The position numbers and the translations under genes are program-made. Below are positions 24,925 to 35,068 of a stretch of 64,000 nucleotides of DNA, in pieces. Within the stretch, counting starts at the first letter, position 1, and every line of letters begins with the position of its first letter. Origin of the DNA: Bradyrhizobium forestalis (GTDB taxonomy: Bacteria; Pseudomonadota; Alphaproteobacteria; Rhizobiales; Xanthobacteraceae); assembly GCF_002795245.1 (NCBI RefSeq), contig NZ_PGVG01000028.1:30292-94291 (forward strand), written 5' to 3'. The notes beneath the pieces are model-generated. The model saw nothing but the letters and a program-made list of their open reading frames with translations, had not been told where the DNA came from and did no database searches.

Positions 24925-25088
24925 GTGCGAAGCCGCGTACGCCGTTGAAGCACTCGATCCCGGAGTTCCCTACGAAAGTAGGTGGGCACCATATGTCCGG
25001 GCCCACGGGCCCGGCCAGGGACAGTTCCCTAAAGGATCGATAAGGCCCCGGGGATATATGGCTCCTGACGCACGTCGCAGCCTCGCTC
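24925..25088 (-). ncRNA. ssrS: 6S RNA (SsrS)
   Basis: 6S RNA sequesters sigma-70 RNA polymerase by mimicking an open promoter. The region sits between zapA and 5-formyl-THF cyclo-ligase, the usual place in proteobacteria. On the minus strand the ends close as an 11 bp stem, GCGAGGCUGCG (25086-25076) with CGCGGCUUCGC (24937-24927), including two G-U pairs. On the plus strand those would be mismatches, so the minus strand is the RNA. Inside are CCAUAU/AUAUGG pairing (25061-25055 with 24994-24989), an apical CCGGGCCC/GGGCCCGG hairpin near 24998-25015, and a hairpin at 24969-24982. Ends are approximate. Confidence 0.8.
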
Positions 25089-25153
25089 AGGCAATCTAAC
25101 AACGATACTGACGAATCGCCAGCCCGGCCGCTGCCGCGCGTTCGCACGAGATC

Positions 25154-25315
25154 TTACCCTCCCCTGGAGGGGGAGGGTCGGCTCACATGGAGCGCAGCGA
25201 AATGTGAGACGGGGTGGGGTGACGGTCTCTCCACGTCCAACAGTGCCCGTGTGGAGAGATCACCCCACCCCGCTCGCGCTGCGCGCGATCGACCCTCCCC
25301 CTCCAGGGGAGGGTG
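25154..25315. repeat. 160 bp nested inverted repeat (family D-like) downstream of zapA
   Basis: The outer arms ccctcccctggagggggagg gtcg (about 25156-25179) and cgac cctccccctccaggggaggg (about 25291-25314) are perfect inverted copies. Inner arms acggggtggggtgac and gatcaccccaccccg also pair, as do gtctctccac and gtgtggagagat. The whole could extrude as a cruciform or, in RNA, fold as one long hairpin. It lies between the 3' end of zapA and 6S RNA. Confidence 0.85.
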
Positions 25316-25322
25316 GCCACCA

Positions 25323-25706
25323 TCAGCCGATCGCGATGCCGTTGCCGACGGTGCGGTTCAGGACCTGGGTCGATTTCTCGATGCGTTCGGCGGCGGCGTT
25401 CAGCGCGTTCACCACCGCGGTCTGCGTCATCCTTGCGCGCTCGACGGCGGCGTTGCGGAAGTCCCTGAGCTCGGTCAACTCCTGCTCGAGGGTTCGGACA
25501 CGGTTGCTGGTGTCGATCAGTTCGTCGCACACGGTCAGCGCCGCCATCACCGTGAGGCGCGCATCGCCGATCTCGCCGAATTTTCCGCGCAGCGACTGGA
25601 TGCGTGTCTCCAGGGTTTCGGCGAGCTTGAGCAGCCGCACCTCCTGGCCCTCCTCGCAGGCCATGCGGTATTGCCGGCCGTTGATGGTGACGTTGATGTG
25701 GCTCAT
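25323..25706 (-). CDS. zapA: cell division protein ZapA
   Basis: ZapA binds FtsZ and bundles its filaments at the division ring. The 127-residue protein has the ZapA core: INVTINGRQYRMACEEGQE, then LLKLAETLETRIQSLRGKFGEIGDARLTVMAAL. A long C-terminal helix follows (NRVRTLEQELTELRDFRN) with an additional alphaproteobacterial tail. Its ATG overlaps the stop of the upstream DUF4164 gene by four bases. 6S RNA lies downstream. Confidence 0.93.
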   Translation of the reverse strand: MSHINVTINGRQYRMACEEGQEVRLLKLAETLETRIQSLRGKFGEIGDARLTVMAALTVCDELIDTSNRVRTLEQELTELRDFRNAAVERARMTQTAVVNALNAAAERIEKSTQVLNRTVGNGIAIG

Positions 25707-26023
25707 CCATCCTCTCCGGTATCGAGCACCGAGCGTATCGTGACGATTGCGGAATCCAGCCGGTCGGAGATCTCGCGATTGGTGCGCTCGAGCTTGCGCG
25801 CCTTCACCAGCGCGCCGTCGAGCTCGTCGGCAAGCCGCGAACGATCCGCGCCGAGCGCTTGAATGCGTGCCGCAAGCTCGTTCTCATCGCGATCGGCATC
25901 GCGCCGCCGCTCCACCGCGCTTTCGAGCGCGTCGAGCGCCGCCGTGAGCCTGCGGGTCGCAATCTCGATCTCGACGGCGGACGACTCCGTCATGGCGGAA
26001 CTGTTGGATACGCGATCGTTCAT
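25703..26023 (-). CDS. DUF4164 coiled-coil protein, probable ZapB-like partner of ZapA
   Basis: The product (106 residues from ATG 26023) is almost entirely a coiled coil: IEIATRRLTAALDALESAVERRRD, ENELAARIQALGADRSRLADEL, ALVKARKLERTNREISDRLDS. It matches the short DUF4164 proteins that precede zapA in Rhizobiales. The position and coiled coil suggest a ZapB-like role in the division ring, which is an inference. Two in-frame ATGs (26023 and 25993) are possible and neither has a clear ribosome site. The stop overlaps the zapA start. Confidence 0.8.
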   Translation of the reverse strand: MNDRVSNSSAMTESSAVEIEIATRRLTAALDALESAVERRRDADRDENELAARIQALGADRSRLADELDGALVKARKLERTNREISDRLDSAIVTIRSVLDTGEDG

Positions 26024-26322
26024 GCAGTCAGCGGCGGAACCTGGCGGCCTTTGCCCAGTGGCCTTTCCCTGGAGCTTGCCGTCCGGCAAAAGACTCGGTT
26101 CGGCAAGCGGTTAGAAGCAGAAATTTACGTGGCAAGCTAGGGAAGCGCAACGCCGCCGCGAAACTATGCACCGATAAGCAATTTTTGCGGCCAAACCGGC
26201 GTTTGATTGCCTTGGACTCCCGAAACCGAGATGCTATCCAACCCCAGCTCCCGTGGCCGCCAGGCTCGACCCCGCGCGGCGTGCACGGCCATCAAGCACC
26301 TCATTTCAGACGGATTTTCATC

Positions 26323-28338
<2,016 letters not shown>

Positions 28339-28488
28339 GAGTTGAGCTTGCCGCAAAAAAGGACTACCTAATCTCCCATATGATCACGCACCGCCCGGCC
28401 GAACCGGGCGTCCGCCCCTAAAAAACCCTCGCAGGCGCGCCAACCGCGCGTTGTGCGGGATGACAACGGTCATTGAAGGAGACGAAAC

Positions 28489-29496
28489 ATGGCAGTCCGC
28501 GTCGGAATTAACGGTTTTGGCCGCATCGGCCGCAACGTCCTGCGGGCTATCGCCGAGTCAGGCCGCAAGGACATCGAGGTCGTGGGCATCAATGATCTCG
28601 GCCCGGTCGAGACCAACGCCCATCTCCTCCGCTACGACAGCGTCCATGGCCGCTTCCCCGGCACCGTCACCGTCGATGGCGATTCCATCAGCCTCGGAGG
28701 CGGCAAGATCAAGGTGACCGCCGAGCGCGATCCCTCGAAGCTGCCGTGGAAGGATCTCGGCGTCGACATCGCGCTGGAATGCACCGGCATCTTCACCGCG
28801 AGGGACAAGGCCTCCGCGCATCTGACCGCCGGCGCCAAGCGCGTGCTGGTGTCCGCGCCCGCCGACGGCGCCGACGCCACCATCGTCTACGGCGTCAATC
28901 ACGAGACGCTGACCAAGGATCATCTGGTCGTCTCCAACGGAAGCTGCACCACCAACTGCCTCGCGCCGGTGGCCAAGGTGCTGAACGATCTCGTCGGCAT
29001 CGAGACCGGCTTCATGACCACGATCCACGCCTATACCGGCGACCAGCCGACGCTGGACACGCTGCACAAGGATCTCTACCGCGGCCGCGCCGCGGCGATG
29101 TCGATGATCCCGACCTCGACCGGTGCGGCGAAAGCGATCGGCCTCGTGCTGCCCGAGCTGAAGGGCAAGCTCGACGGCGTCGCGATCCGCGTGCCGACCC
29201 CGAACGTCTCGGTGGTCGACCTCAAGATCGTCGCCAAGCGCTCAACCGACGCCAAGGAAATCAACGCGGCGATGAAGCGCGCTTCTGAGCAGCAGCTCAA
29301 GGGCATCCTCGGCTACACCAGTGCTCCGAACGTCTCGATCGACTTCAACCACGATCCGCACTCCTCGACCTTCCACGAGGACCAGACCAAGGTGCAGAAC
29401 GGCACGCTGGTGCGCGTGATGTCCTGGTACGACAACGAGTGGGGCTTCTCGAACCGCATGGCGGACACCGCCGTCGCGATGGCGAAGGTGATCTAA
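28489..29496 (+). CDS. gap: glyceraldehyde-3-phosphate dehydrogenase, type I
   Basis: The 335-residue enzyme interconverts glyceraldehyde 3-phosphate and 1,3-bisphosphoglycerate. It starts VGINGFGRIGRNVLRA (NAD-binding loop), has the active-site Cys in SNGSCTTNCLAP, and ends with the conserved MSWYDNEWGFSNRM. GAAGGAG precedes the ATG. The next gene in glycolysis, pgk, follows, but a 129 bp hairpin repeat lies between the two. In autotrophic relatives this locus also serves the Calvin cycle. Confidence 0.97.
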   Translation: MAVRVGINGFGRIGRNVLRAIAESGRKDIEVVGINDLGPVETNAHLLRYDSVHGRFPGTVTVDGDSISLGGGKIKVTAERDPSKLPWKDLGVDIALECTGIFTARDKASAHLTAGAKRVLVSAPADGADATIVYGVNHETLTKDHLVVSNGSCTTNCLAPVAKVLNDLVGIETGFMTTIHAYTGDQPTLDTLHKDLYRGRAAAMSMIPTSTGAAKAIGLVLPELKGKLDGVAIRVPTPNVSVVDLKIVAKRSTDAKEINAAMKRASEQQLKGILGYTSAPNVSIDFNHDPHSSTFHEDQTKVQNGTLVRVMSWYDNEWGFSNRMADTAVAMAKVI

Positions 29497-29506
29497 CTCC
29501 GCTCTC

Positions 29507-29635
29507 GTGTCCCGGACGCGATGCAGCGTGAAACGCTGCTTCGCAGATCCGGGACCCATCTCAACCGCGGGACTCGCCGCAATTTGGGTCCCGGTTCTGC
29601 ACAGCGGCACTGCGCGCCGCTATGCGCCCGGGACA
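29507..29635. repeat. inverted-repeat intergenic element, family C copy 1, between gap and pgk
   Basis: The left end TGTCCCGGACGCG is followed by a hairpin gCAGCGTgaaACGCTGc and atccgggaccca. The right end reads tgggtcccggttctgc, a second GC-rich hairpin and gcgcccgggACA. The arms tcccgg/ccggga and gggaccca/tgggtccc pair across the element. Its right end lies about ten bases from the pgk start, so it is inside the mRNA leader region of pgk. Confidence 0.85.
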
Positions 29636-29645
29636 AGGGCCTCCG

Positions 29646-30842
29646 ATGACCAACAAATTCCGCACCCTCGACGACGTCGACGTGAAGGGCAAGCGCGTGC
29701 TGCTGCGCGTCGATCTCAACGTGCCCATGGACAACGGGCGCGTCACCGACGCAACGCGGCTCGAGCGCGTCGCGCCGACCATCAGCGAAATCTCGGACAA
29801 GGGCGGCAAGGTCATCCTGCTCGCGCATTTCGGCCGGCCCAAGGGCCGCGATGCCAAGGACTCGCTCAAGCCGGTCGCCGAAGCGCTGTCCAAGGTGGTG
29901 AAGAAGCCGGTCGCCTTCGCCGACGACTGCATCGGCGAGCCCGCGGCCACGGCCGTGGCGGCACTGAAGGATGGCGACATCCTGTGCCTGGAAAACACCC
30001 GCTTCCACAAGGAAGAGGAAAAGAACGATCCCGCCTTCGTCGCGGAGCTCGCAAAGCTCGGCGACATCTGGGTCAGTGACGCGTTCTCGGCCGCACACCG
30101 CGCCCACGCCTCGACCGAAGGCCTCGGCCACAAGTTGCCAGCCTATGCCGGCCGCACCATGCAGGCCGAGCTCGATGCGCTGGAGCAGGCGCTGGGGTCG
30201 CCGACCAAGCCGGTCATCGCGATCATCGGCGGCGCAAAGGTCTCGACCAAGATCGACCTGCTCGAAAACCTCGTGACCAAGGTCGACGCGCTCGTGATCG
30301 GCGGCGGCATGGCCAACACCTTCCTGCACGCGAAGGGCGTCGCCGTCGGCAAGTCGCTGGCCGAGAAGGACCTCGCGCCGACCGCGCTGCGCATCATGGA
30401 GAAGGCGGAAGCCGCCAACTGCGCGATCATCCTGCCCGTGGACGCCACCGTCGCCTATCATTTCGCGGCCAACGCGCCCGCGCACGCCTATGGGCTCGAC
30501 GCGATCCCGGCCGATGGCATGATCCTCGACGTCGGCCCGCAATCGGTCGCGCGCGTCCACGCCGCGATCGACGACGCCGCGACGCTGGTCTGGAACGGCC
30601 CGCTGGGCGCCTTCGAGATGCAGCCGTTCGACCGCGGCACGGTCGCGGCCGCCAAGCACGCCGCCGAGCGCACCAAGGCCAAGAAGCTGATCTCGATCGC
30701 CGGCGGCGGCGACACCGTCGCCGCGCTCAACCAGGCCCATGTGGCCGGCGACTTCACCTATGTCTCCACCGCCGGTGGCGCGTTCCTTGAATGGATGGAA
30801 GGCAAGCCCCTGCCCGGCGTCGAAGTTCTGCGTATCAAGTAA
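29646..30842 (+). CDS. pgk: phosphoglycerate kinase
   Basis: The 398-residue kinase transfers phosphate between 1,3-bisphosphoglycerate and ADP. Family marks include KRVLLRVDLNVPMDNG, LLAHFGRPKG, ENTRFHKEEEKND, IIGGAKVSTKI and ISIAGGGDTVAAL. ATG 29646 is preceded by AAGGGCCTCCG, which overlaps the right edge of the family C repeat. That means the element may influence pgk translation. The next gene, class II aldolase, starts 39 bases downstream. Confidence 0.96.
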   Translation: MTNKFRTLDDVDVKGKRVLLRVDLNVPMDNGRVTDATRLERVAPTISEISDKGGKVILLAHFGRPKGRDAKDSLKPVAEALSKVVKKPVAFADDCIGEPAATAVAALKDGDILCLENTRFHKEEEKNDPAFVAELAKLGDIWVSDAFSAAHRAHASTEGLGHKLPAYAGRTMQAELDALEQALGSPTKPVIAIIGGAKVSTKIDLLENLVTKVDALVIGGGMANTFLHAKGVAVGKSLAEKDLAPTALRIMEKAEAANCAIILPVDATVAYHFAANAPAHAYGLDAIPADGMILDVGPQSVARVHAAIDDAATLVWNGPLGAFEMQPFDRGTVAAAKHAAERTKAKKLISIAGGGDTVAALNQAHVAGDFTYVSTAGGAFLEWMEGKPLPGVEVLRIK

Positions 30843-30881
30843 TCAAGCGGCCTTGCAGGCCCCAACGGGAGAAAAAGACAG

Positions 30882-31949
30882 ATGGCTCGGATCACGTTAC
30901 GTCAACTGCTCGACCACGCGGCGGAGAACGATTACGGCGTACCGGCCTTCAACATCAACAACATGGAGCAGGCGCTGGCGATCATGGACGCGGCCAACCA
31001 GGTCGATGCGCCCGTCATCATCCAGGCCTCGCGCGGCGCGCGCTCCTACGCCAACGACGTCATGCTCAAGCACATGATGGACGCGGTGACCGAGATCTAT
31101 CCGCACATCCCGGTCTGCGTGCATCTCGACCACGGCAACGAGCCGGCGACCTGCATGACCGCGATCCAGGCCGGCTTCACCTCGGTGATGATGGACGGCT
31201 CGCTCAAGGCCGACGGCAAGACGCCGGGCGACTGGGGCTACAATGTCGGCGTCACCAAGACCGTGACCGACATGGCCCATCTCGGCGGCATCTCGGTCGA
31301 GGGCGAGCTCGGCGTGCTCGGCTCGCTCGAGACCGGCATGGGCGACAAGGAAGACGGCCACGGCGCCGAGGGCAAGCTCAGCCACGACCAGCTGCTGACC
31401 AACCCGGACGAGGCCGTGAAGTTCGTCCAGGAGACCAAGGTCGACGCGCTCGCGATCGCGATGGGGACGTCTCACGGTGCTTACAAATTTACCCGCAAGC
31501 CCGACGGCGATATCCTCGCCATGAACGTGATCGAGGAGATCCACCGCAAGCTGCCGAACACGCATCTCGTCATGCACGGCTCCTCCTCGGTGCCGCAGGA
31601 GCTGCAGGACATCATCAACGCCTATGGCGGCAAGATGAAGCCGACCTGGGGCGTGCCGGTGGCCGAGATCCAGCGCGGCATCAAGAACGGCGTGCGCAAG
31701 ATCAACATCGACACCGACAACCGCATGGCGATGACCGGCCAGATCCGCAAGGTGCTCAAGGACAGCCCGGAAGAGTTCGATCCGCGCAAGTACTTGAAGC
31801 CGGCGATGGAAGCGATGACCAAGCTGTGCAAGCAGCGGCTGCAGGAATTCAATACCGCAGGCCAGGCCTCCAAGATCAAGAAGGTCCTGACCACCGCCGA
31901 AATGGCCAAGCGCTACGCCAAGGGCGAGCTGGACCCGAAGGTGGCGTAA
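30882..31949 (+). CDS. fba: fructose-bisphosphate aldolase, class II (Calvin cycle subtype)
   Basis: This zinc-dependent aldolase cleaves or forms fructose 1,6-bisphosphate, and the CbbA subtype also forms sedoheptulose bisphosphate. The 355-residue protein shows GVPAFNINNMEQ, the zinc ligands in VCVHLDHGNE, GELGVLGSLE, HGSSSVPQE and KINIDTDNRMAMTG. The ending KRYAKGELDPKVA is as expected for the proteobacterial CbbA group. GGGAG lies upstream of ATG. A class I aldolase follows after an inverted-repeat element, so the organism encodes both mechanisms side by side. Confidence 0.95.
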   Translation: MARITLRQLLDHAAENDYGVPAFNINNMEQALAIMDAANQVDAPVIIQASRGARSYANDVMLKHMMDAVTEIYPHIPVCVHLDHGNEPATCMTAIQAGFTSVMMDGSLKADGKTPGDWGYNVGVTKTVTDMAHLGGISVEGELGVLGSLETGMGDKEDGHGAEGKLSHDQLLTNPDEAVKFVQETKVDALAIAMGTSHGAYKFTRKPDGDILAMNVIEEIHRKLPNTHLVMHGSSSVPQELQDIINAYGGKMKPTWGVPVAEIQRGIKNGVRKINIDTDNRMAMTGQIRKVLKDSPEEFDPRKYLKPAMEAMTKLCKQRLQEFNTAGQASKIKKVLTTAEMAKRYAKGELDPKVA

Positions 31950-31970
31950 GGCCTTAAGGCACCCTCTTCC

Positions 31971-32079
31971 CGTCATTCCGGGGCGCCGCAAAGCGGCGAG
32001 CCCGGAATCCATGGTGCCACCATCGACGCGGATCAATGGATTCGGGGCTCGCGCCAAGGGGCGCGCCCCGGAATGACCG
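31971..32079. repeat. inverted-repeat intergenic element, family E, between the two aldolase genes
   Basis: The left end gtcattccggggcgccgc with an inner hairpin leads to gagcccggaatccat. The right end atggattcggggctcgcgcc leads to gcgcgccccggaatgac. The arms (gtcattccgggg with ccccggaatgac, and ccggaatccat with atggattcgg) pair over about 109 bp. The layout is the same as families A and C with a different sequence. Confidence 0.85.
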
Positions 32080-32179
32080 GTCTCCCCCCTTTACCCTGCG
32101 ACGAACGTTAACTCGGCAATTGCCCGAGAACGGTCTATTTTCACGGGCAAGGGCAGAATCGTTTTGGGAGGACCTCTCG

Positions 32180-33205
32180 ATGAATCTGACTGAGCTCAAC
32201 AGGATCGCGACCGCCATGGTCGCGCCCGGCAAGGGCATCCTTGCCGCCGACGAATCCTCCGGCACCATCAAGAAGCGCTTTGATGCGATCGGCGTGGAAT
32301 CGACGGAAGAGAACCGCCGCGACTATCGCGAGATGCTGTTTCGCTCCAAGGACGCCATGAGCCAGTACATCTCCGGCGTGATCCTCTACGACGAGACGAT
32401 CTGGCAGGACGCCAAGGACGGAACGCCGCTGATCAGGCTGATCGAGCAGAGCGGCGCCATTCCCGGCATCAAGGTCGACGAGGGCACGCAAGGCCTACCG
32501 ATGTGCCCGGGCGAGCTCGTCACGATCGGGCTCGACAAACTCGCCGAGCGGCTGAAGAAATATTACGAGCGCGGCGCGCGCTTTGCCAAATGGCGCGCGG
32601 TGATCGACATCGGCAATGGCATCCCCTCGATGACGGCGATCAGCGTCAATGCCCACGCGCTGGCGCGCTACGCCGCGCTGTGCCAGGCCGCGCAGATCGT
32701 GCCGATCGTCGAGCCGGAGGTGCTGATGGATGGTGATCACGACATCGAGCGCTGCTATGAGGTGACGCAACGCGTGCTCGACGCGACGTTTCAGGAGTTG
32801 CGCGTGCAGCGCGTGGCGCTCGAAGGCATGGTGCTGAAGCCGAACATGGCGATCTCTGGCAAGAAGTGCGCAAAGCAGGCTCCCGTCGAGGAAGTCGCGG
32901 AGAAGACGATACGGCTGCTGAAGGCCTGCGTGCCGGCGGCGGTGCCCGGCATCGCTTTCCTCTCCGGCGGCCAGTCCGACGAGGAGGCGACCGCGCATCT
33001 CAACGCCATGCACAAGCTCGGCCCGCTGCCCTGGGACCTGTCCTTCTCCTACGGCCGCGCGCTGCAGGCCGCGCCGCAGAAGGCCTGGTCCGGCAAGGCC
33101 GAGAACGTCGCGGCCGGCCAGCGCGCCTTCAGCCATCGCGCGCGGATGAACGGCCTTGCTTCCAAGGGCGAATGGCAAAGCAGCCTGGAACAGAAGGCAG
33201 CCTAG
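32180..33205 (+). CDS. fructose-bisphosphate aldolase, class I
   Basis: The 341-residue enzyme is the Schiff-base aldolase. It shows GKGILAADESSGTIKKRF, KWRAVIDIGNG, VEPEVLMDGDHDIERC and the segment GMVLKPNMAISGKKC that carries the catalytic Lys. The ending (FSYGRALQAAPQKAW, C-terminal SLEQKAA) is typical of the eukaryote-like class I form. ATG 32180 has an ideal GGGAGGA ribosome site. It lies 230 bases after the class II aldolase on the same strand, separated by the family E element, and is followed after three bases by a ThiE-like gene. Confidence 0.95.
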   Translation: MNLTELNRIATAMVAPGKGILAADESSGTIKKRFDAIGVESTEENRRDYREMLFRSKDAMSQYISGVILYDETIWQDAKDGTPLIRLIEQSGAIPGIKVDEGTQGLPMCPGELVTIGLDKLAERLKKYYERGARFAKWRAVIDIGNGIPSMTAISVNAHALARYAALCQAAQIVPIVEPEVLMDGDHDIERCYEVTQRVLDATFQELRVQRVALEGMVLKPNMAISGKKCAKQAPVEEVAEKTIRLLKACVPAAVPGIAFLSGGQSDEEATAHLNAMHKLGPLPWDLSFSYGRALQAAPQKAWSGKAENVAAGQRAFSHRARMNGLASKGEWQSSLEQKAA

Positions 33206-33208
33206 ATC

Positions 33209-33898
33209 TTGTCGAACAAACCGCCTCCGCCGCGCCCGGCGCCGCGCCTTTATCTTGCGACGCCGGTCGTCGATGATCCAGCATCGCTGATCGCCGAGCT
33301 GCCGGCCCTGCTCGCCTCCGCCGACGTCGCCGCCGTGCTGCTGCGGCTGAAGGAGACCGATCAGCGCACCATGATCTCGCGCATCAAGGCGTTGGCGCCG
33401 CCGGTGCAGAAGGCAGGCGCAGCACTCCTCGTCGACGGCCATCCTGAAATCGTCGCACGCGGCGGCGCTGACGGCGCGCACCTCACCGGCCTTGCGGCGC
33501 TGGAAGAGGCGGCGCCCTCGCTCAAGCCCGATCGCATCGCCGGCGTCGGCGGGCTTGCCACGCGCCACGATTCCATGAGCGCGGGCGAGATGGGTGCCGA
33601 CTATGTGTTGTTCGGCGAGCCCGACGCGAAGGGCCAGCGACCGTCATCCCAGGCCATCGCCGAGCGGCTGGACTGGTGGGCGGAACTGTTCGAGCCGCCC
33701 TGCGTCGGCTTTGCGACGTCGCTGGAGGAGGCTCACGATTTCGCCGCCAGCGGCGCCGATTTCGTGCTGGTCGGCGACTTCATCTGGGCCGATCCGCGCG
33801 GGCCCAAGGCTGCGCTGATCGAGGTCGATGCTGCTATCAAGAAGGCCCATGCGACGGCGCCGGCTGGCCAAAATCCTGCGGGTCAGGAGCACGGCTAG
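33209..33898 (+). CDS. ThiE-like (thiamine phosphate synthase/TenI superfamily) protein
   Basis: The 229-residue product has the TIM-barrel layout of thiamine phosphate synthase and TenI proteins: AAVLLRLKETDQRTM, AGAALLVDGHPEIVARGGADGAHLTG, AGEMGADYVLFGEP and ASGADFVLVGDFIWAD. Several residues that bind the pyrimidine in true ThiE (for example the G-x-H-L-G-Q-x-D segment, here GAHLTGLAAL) are altered, so thiamine synthesis should not be assumed. It starts with TTG three bases after the aldolase stop and is translationally linked to it. Confidence 0.78.
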   Translation: MSNKPPPPRPAPRLYLATPVVDDPASLIAELPALLASADVAAVLLRLKETDQRTMISRIKALAPPVQKAGAALLVDGHPEIVARGGADGAHLTGLAALEEAAPSLKPDRIAGVGGLATRHDSMSAGEMGADYVLFGEPDAKGQRPSSQAIAERLDWWAELFEPPCVGFATSLEEAHDFAASGADFVLVGDFIWADPRGPKAALIEVDAAIKKAHATAPAGQNPAGQEHG

Positions 33899-33906
33899 CG
33901 CCCGAC

Positions 33907-34983
33907 ATGAAGCTCCCATGCATCACCATGCTGGCCACGCTGCTGCTCACGGCGCCCGCGGCCGCGCAGCTGCAGATCACCCCGCCGCCCGCCACGCCGA
34001 CCGCCCCCGCCGAAAAGCAGAAGCAGAAGCCGCACACGATCACCAAGAAGAAGGAGGCCGCGCCCGCGCCGAAACCTTCGGCCTCTCCCAAGCCGTCCCC
34101 CTCGCCCAAGCCGGCCGCGACCGTGATTCCCGCGCCGCCGACCGACGATCCCAATGTCGATCTGGTGTTCGGCGCCTATCAGCGCGGCCAGTACAAGACG
34201 GCATTCGAGCTCGCCACGGCGCGCGCACAAGCCGGCGATCCCAAGGCGATGACCATGCTTGGCGAGCTCTATTCCAACGCCATGGGCATCCGGCGCGACT
34301 ACGTCAAGGCCGCCGAATGGTACAAGCGCGCCTCCGATTCCGGCGACCGCGAGGCGATGTTCGCGCTCGCCATGCTGCGCATTTCCGGCCGCGGCGGCCC
34401 GGTCGACAAGAACGAGGCGGTCAAGCTGATGGCGTCCGCCGCCAAGCTCGGCGAACCCAAGGCGGCCTATAACCTCGCCTTGCTCTATCTGGACGGCCAG
34501 ACGCTGCCGCAGGACGTCCGGCGCTCCGCGGAGCTGCTGCGCCAGGCCGCCGATGCAGGCCTGCCCGAAGCGCAATACGCGCTCGCAACCTTCTACAAGG
34601 AAGGCACCGGTGTGCCGAAGGACCCGGAACGCGCGGTGCGGCTGCTCCAGGCAGCCTCGCTCGCCGACAATGTCGATGCCGAGGTCGAATATGCGATCGC
34701 GATGTTCAACGGCACCGGCACGCCGAAGAACCAGCCGGCTGCCGTCGCGTTGCTCCGCAAGGCCTCCCGCCAGGGCAACGCGATCGCGCAGAACCGGCTG
34801 GCATGGGTGCTGATCAACGGCGTGGGCACATCCATGGACAAGGTCGAGGGATTCAAATGGCACCTGGTGGCCAAAACGGCCGGCAAGGGCGACCCCGAGC
34901 TCGACAAACAATTGTCCGACCTGCCGGCCGAGGAGCGGGCCAAGGCGGAGGCCGCCGCCAGGAAATGGCTCGGGACCAAATGA
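33907..34983 (+). CDS. exported Sel1-repeat protein
   Basis: The 358-residue protein has a signal peptide (MKLPCITMLATLLLTAPAAA), then a Pro/Lys/Ala-rich linker (about residues 22-78, with KPSASPKPSPSPKP). About six tandem Sel1-like repeats of 36 residues follow, for example AMTMLGELYSNAMGI and AEWYKRASDSGD, AQYALATFYKEGTGV. Sel1 repeats form a solenoid that binds other proteins, and exported ones often act in envelope stress or peptidoglycan-related complexes. No enzymatic motif is present. It begins nine bases after the ThiE-like gene. Confidence 0.88.
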   Translation: MKLPCITMLATLLLTAPAAAQLQITPPPATPTAPAEKQKQKPHTITKKKEAAPAPKPSASPKPSPSPKPAATVIPAPPTDDPNVDLVFGAYQRGQYKTAFELATARAQAGDPKAMTMLGELYSNAMGIRRDYVKAAEWYKRASDSGDREAMFALAMLRISGRGGPVDKNEAVKLMASAAKLGEPKAAYNLALLYLDGQTLPQDVRRSAELLRQAADAGLPEAQYALATFYKEGTGVPKDPERAVRLLQAASLADNVDAEVEYAIAMFNGTGTPKNQPAAVALLRKASRQGNAIAQNRLAWVLINGVGTSMDKVEGFKWHLVAKTAGKGDPELDKQLSDLPAEERAKAEAAARKWLGTK

Positions 34984-35068
34984 CTTGACGCGGGCCCCCT
35001 CACGGGGCACCCAGTCCCTCAAACAGGCGTGTTTCTGCGCCCATCCCCCCGATCAAGACCCAGAGCTC

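Noticed and set aside
33209..33898. Genuine thiamine phosphate synthase (thiE)
   Set aside because: The fold fits, but the substrate-binding segments are altered and no other thiamine gene is nearby, so only a ThiE-like label is given.
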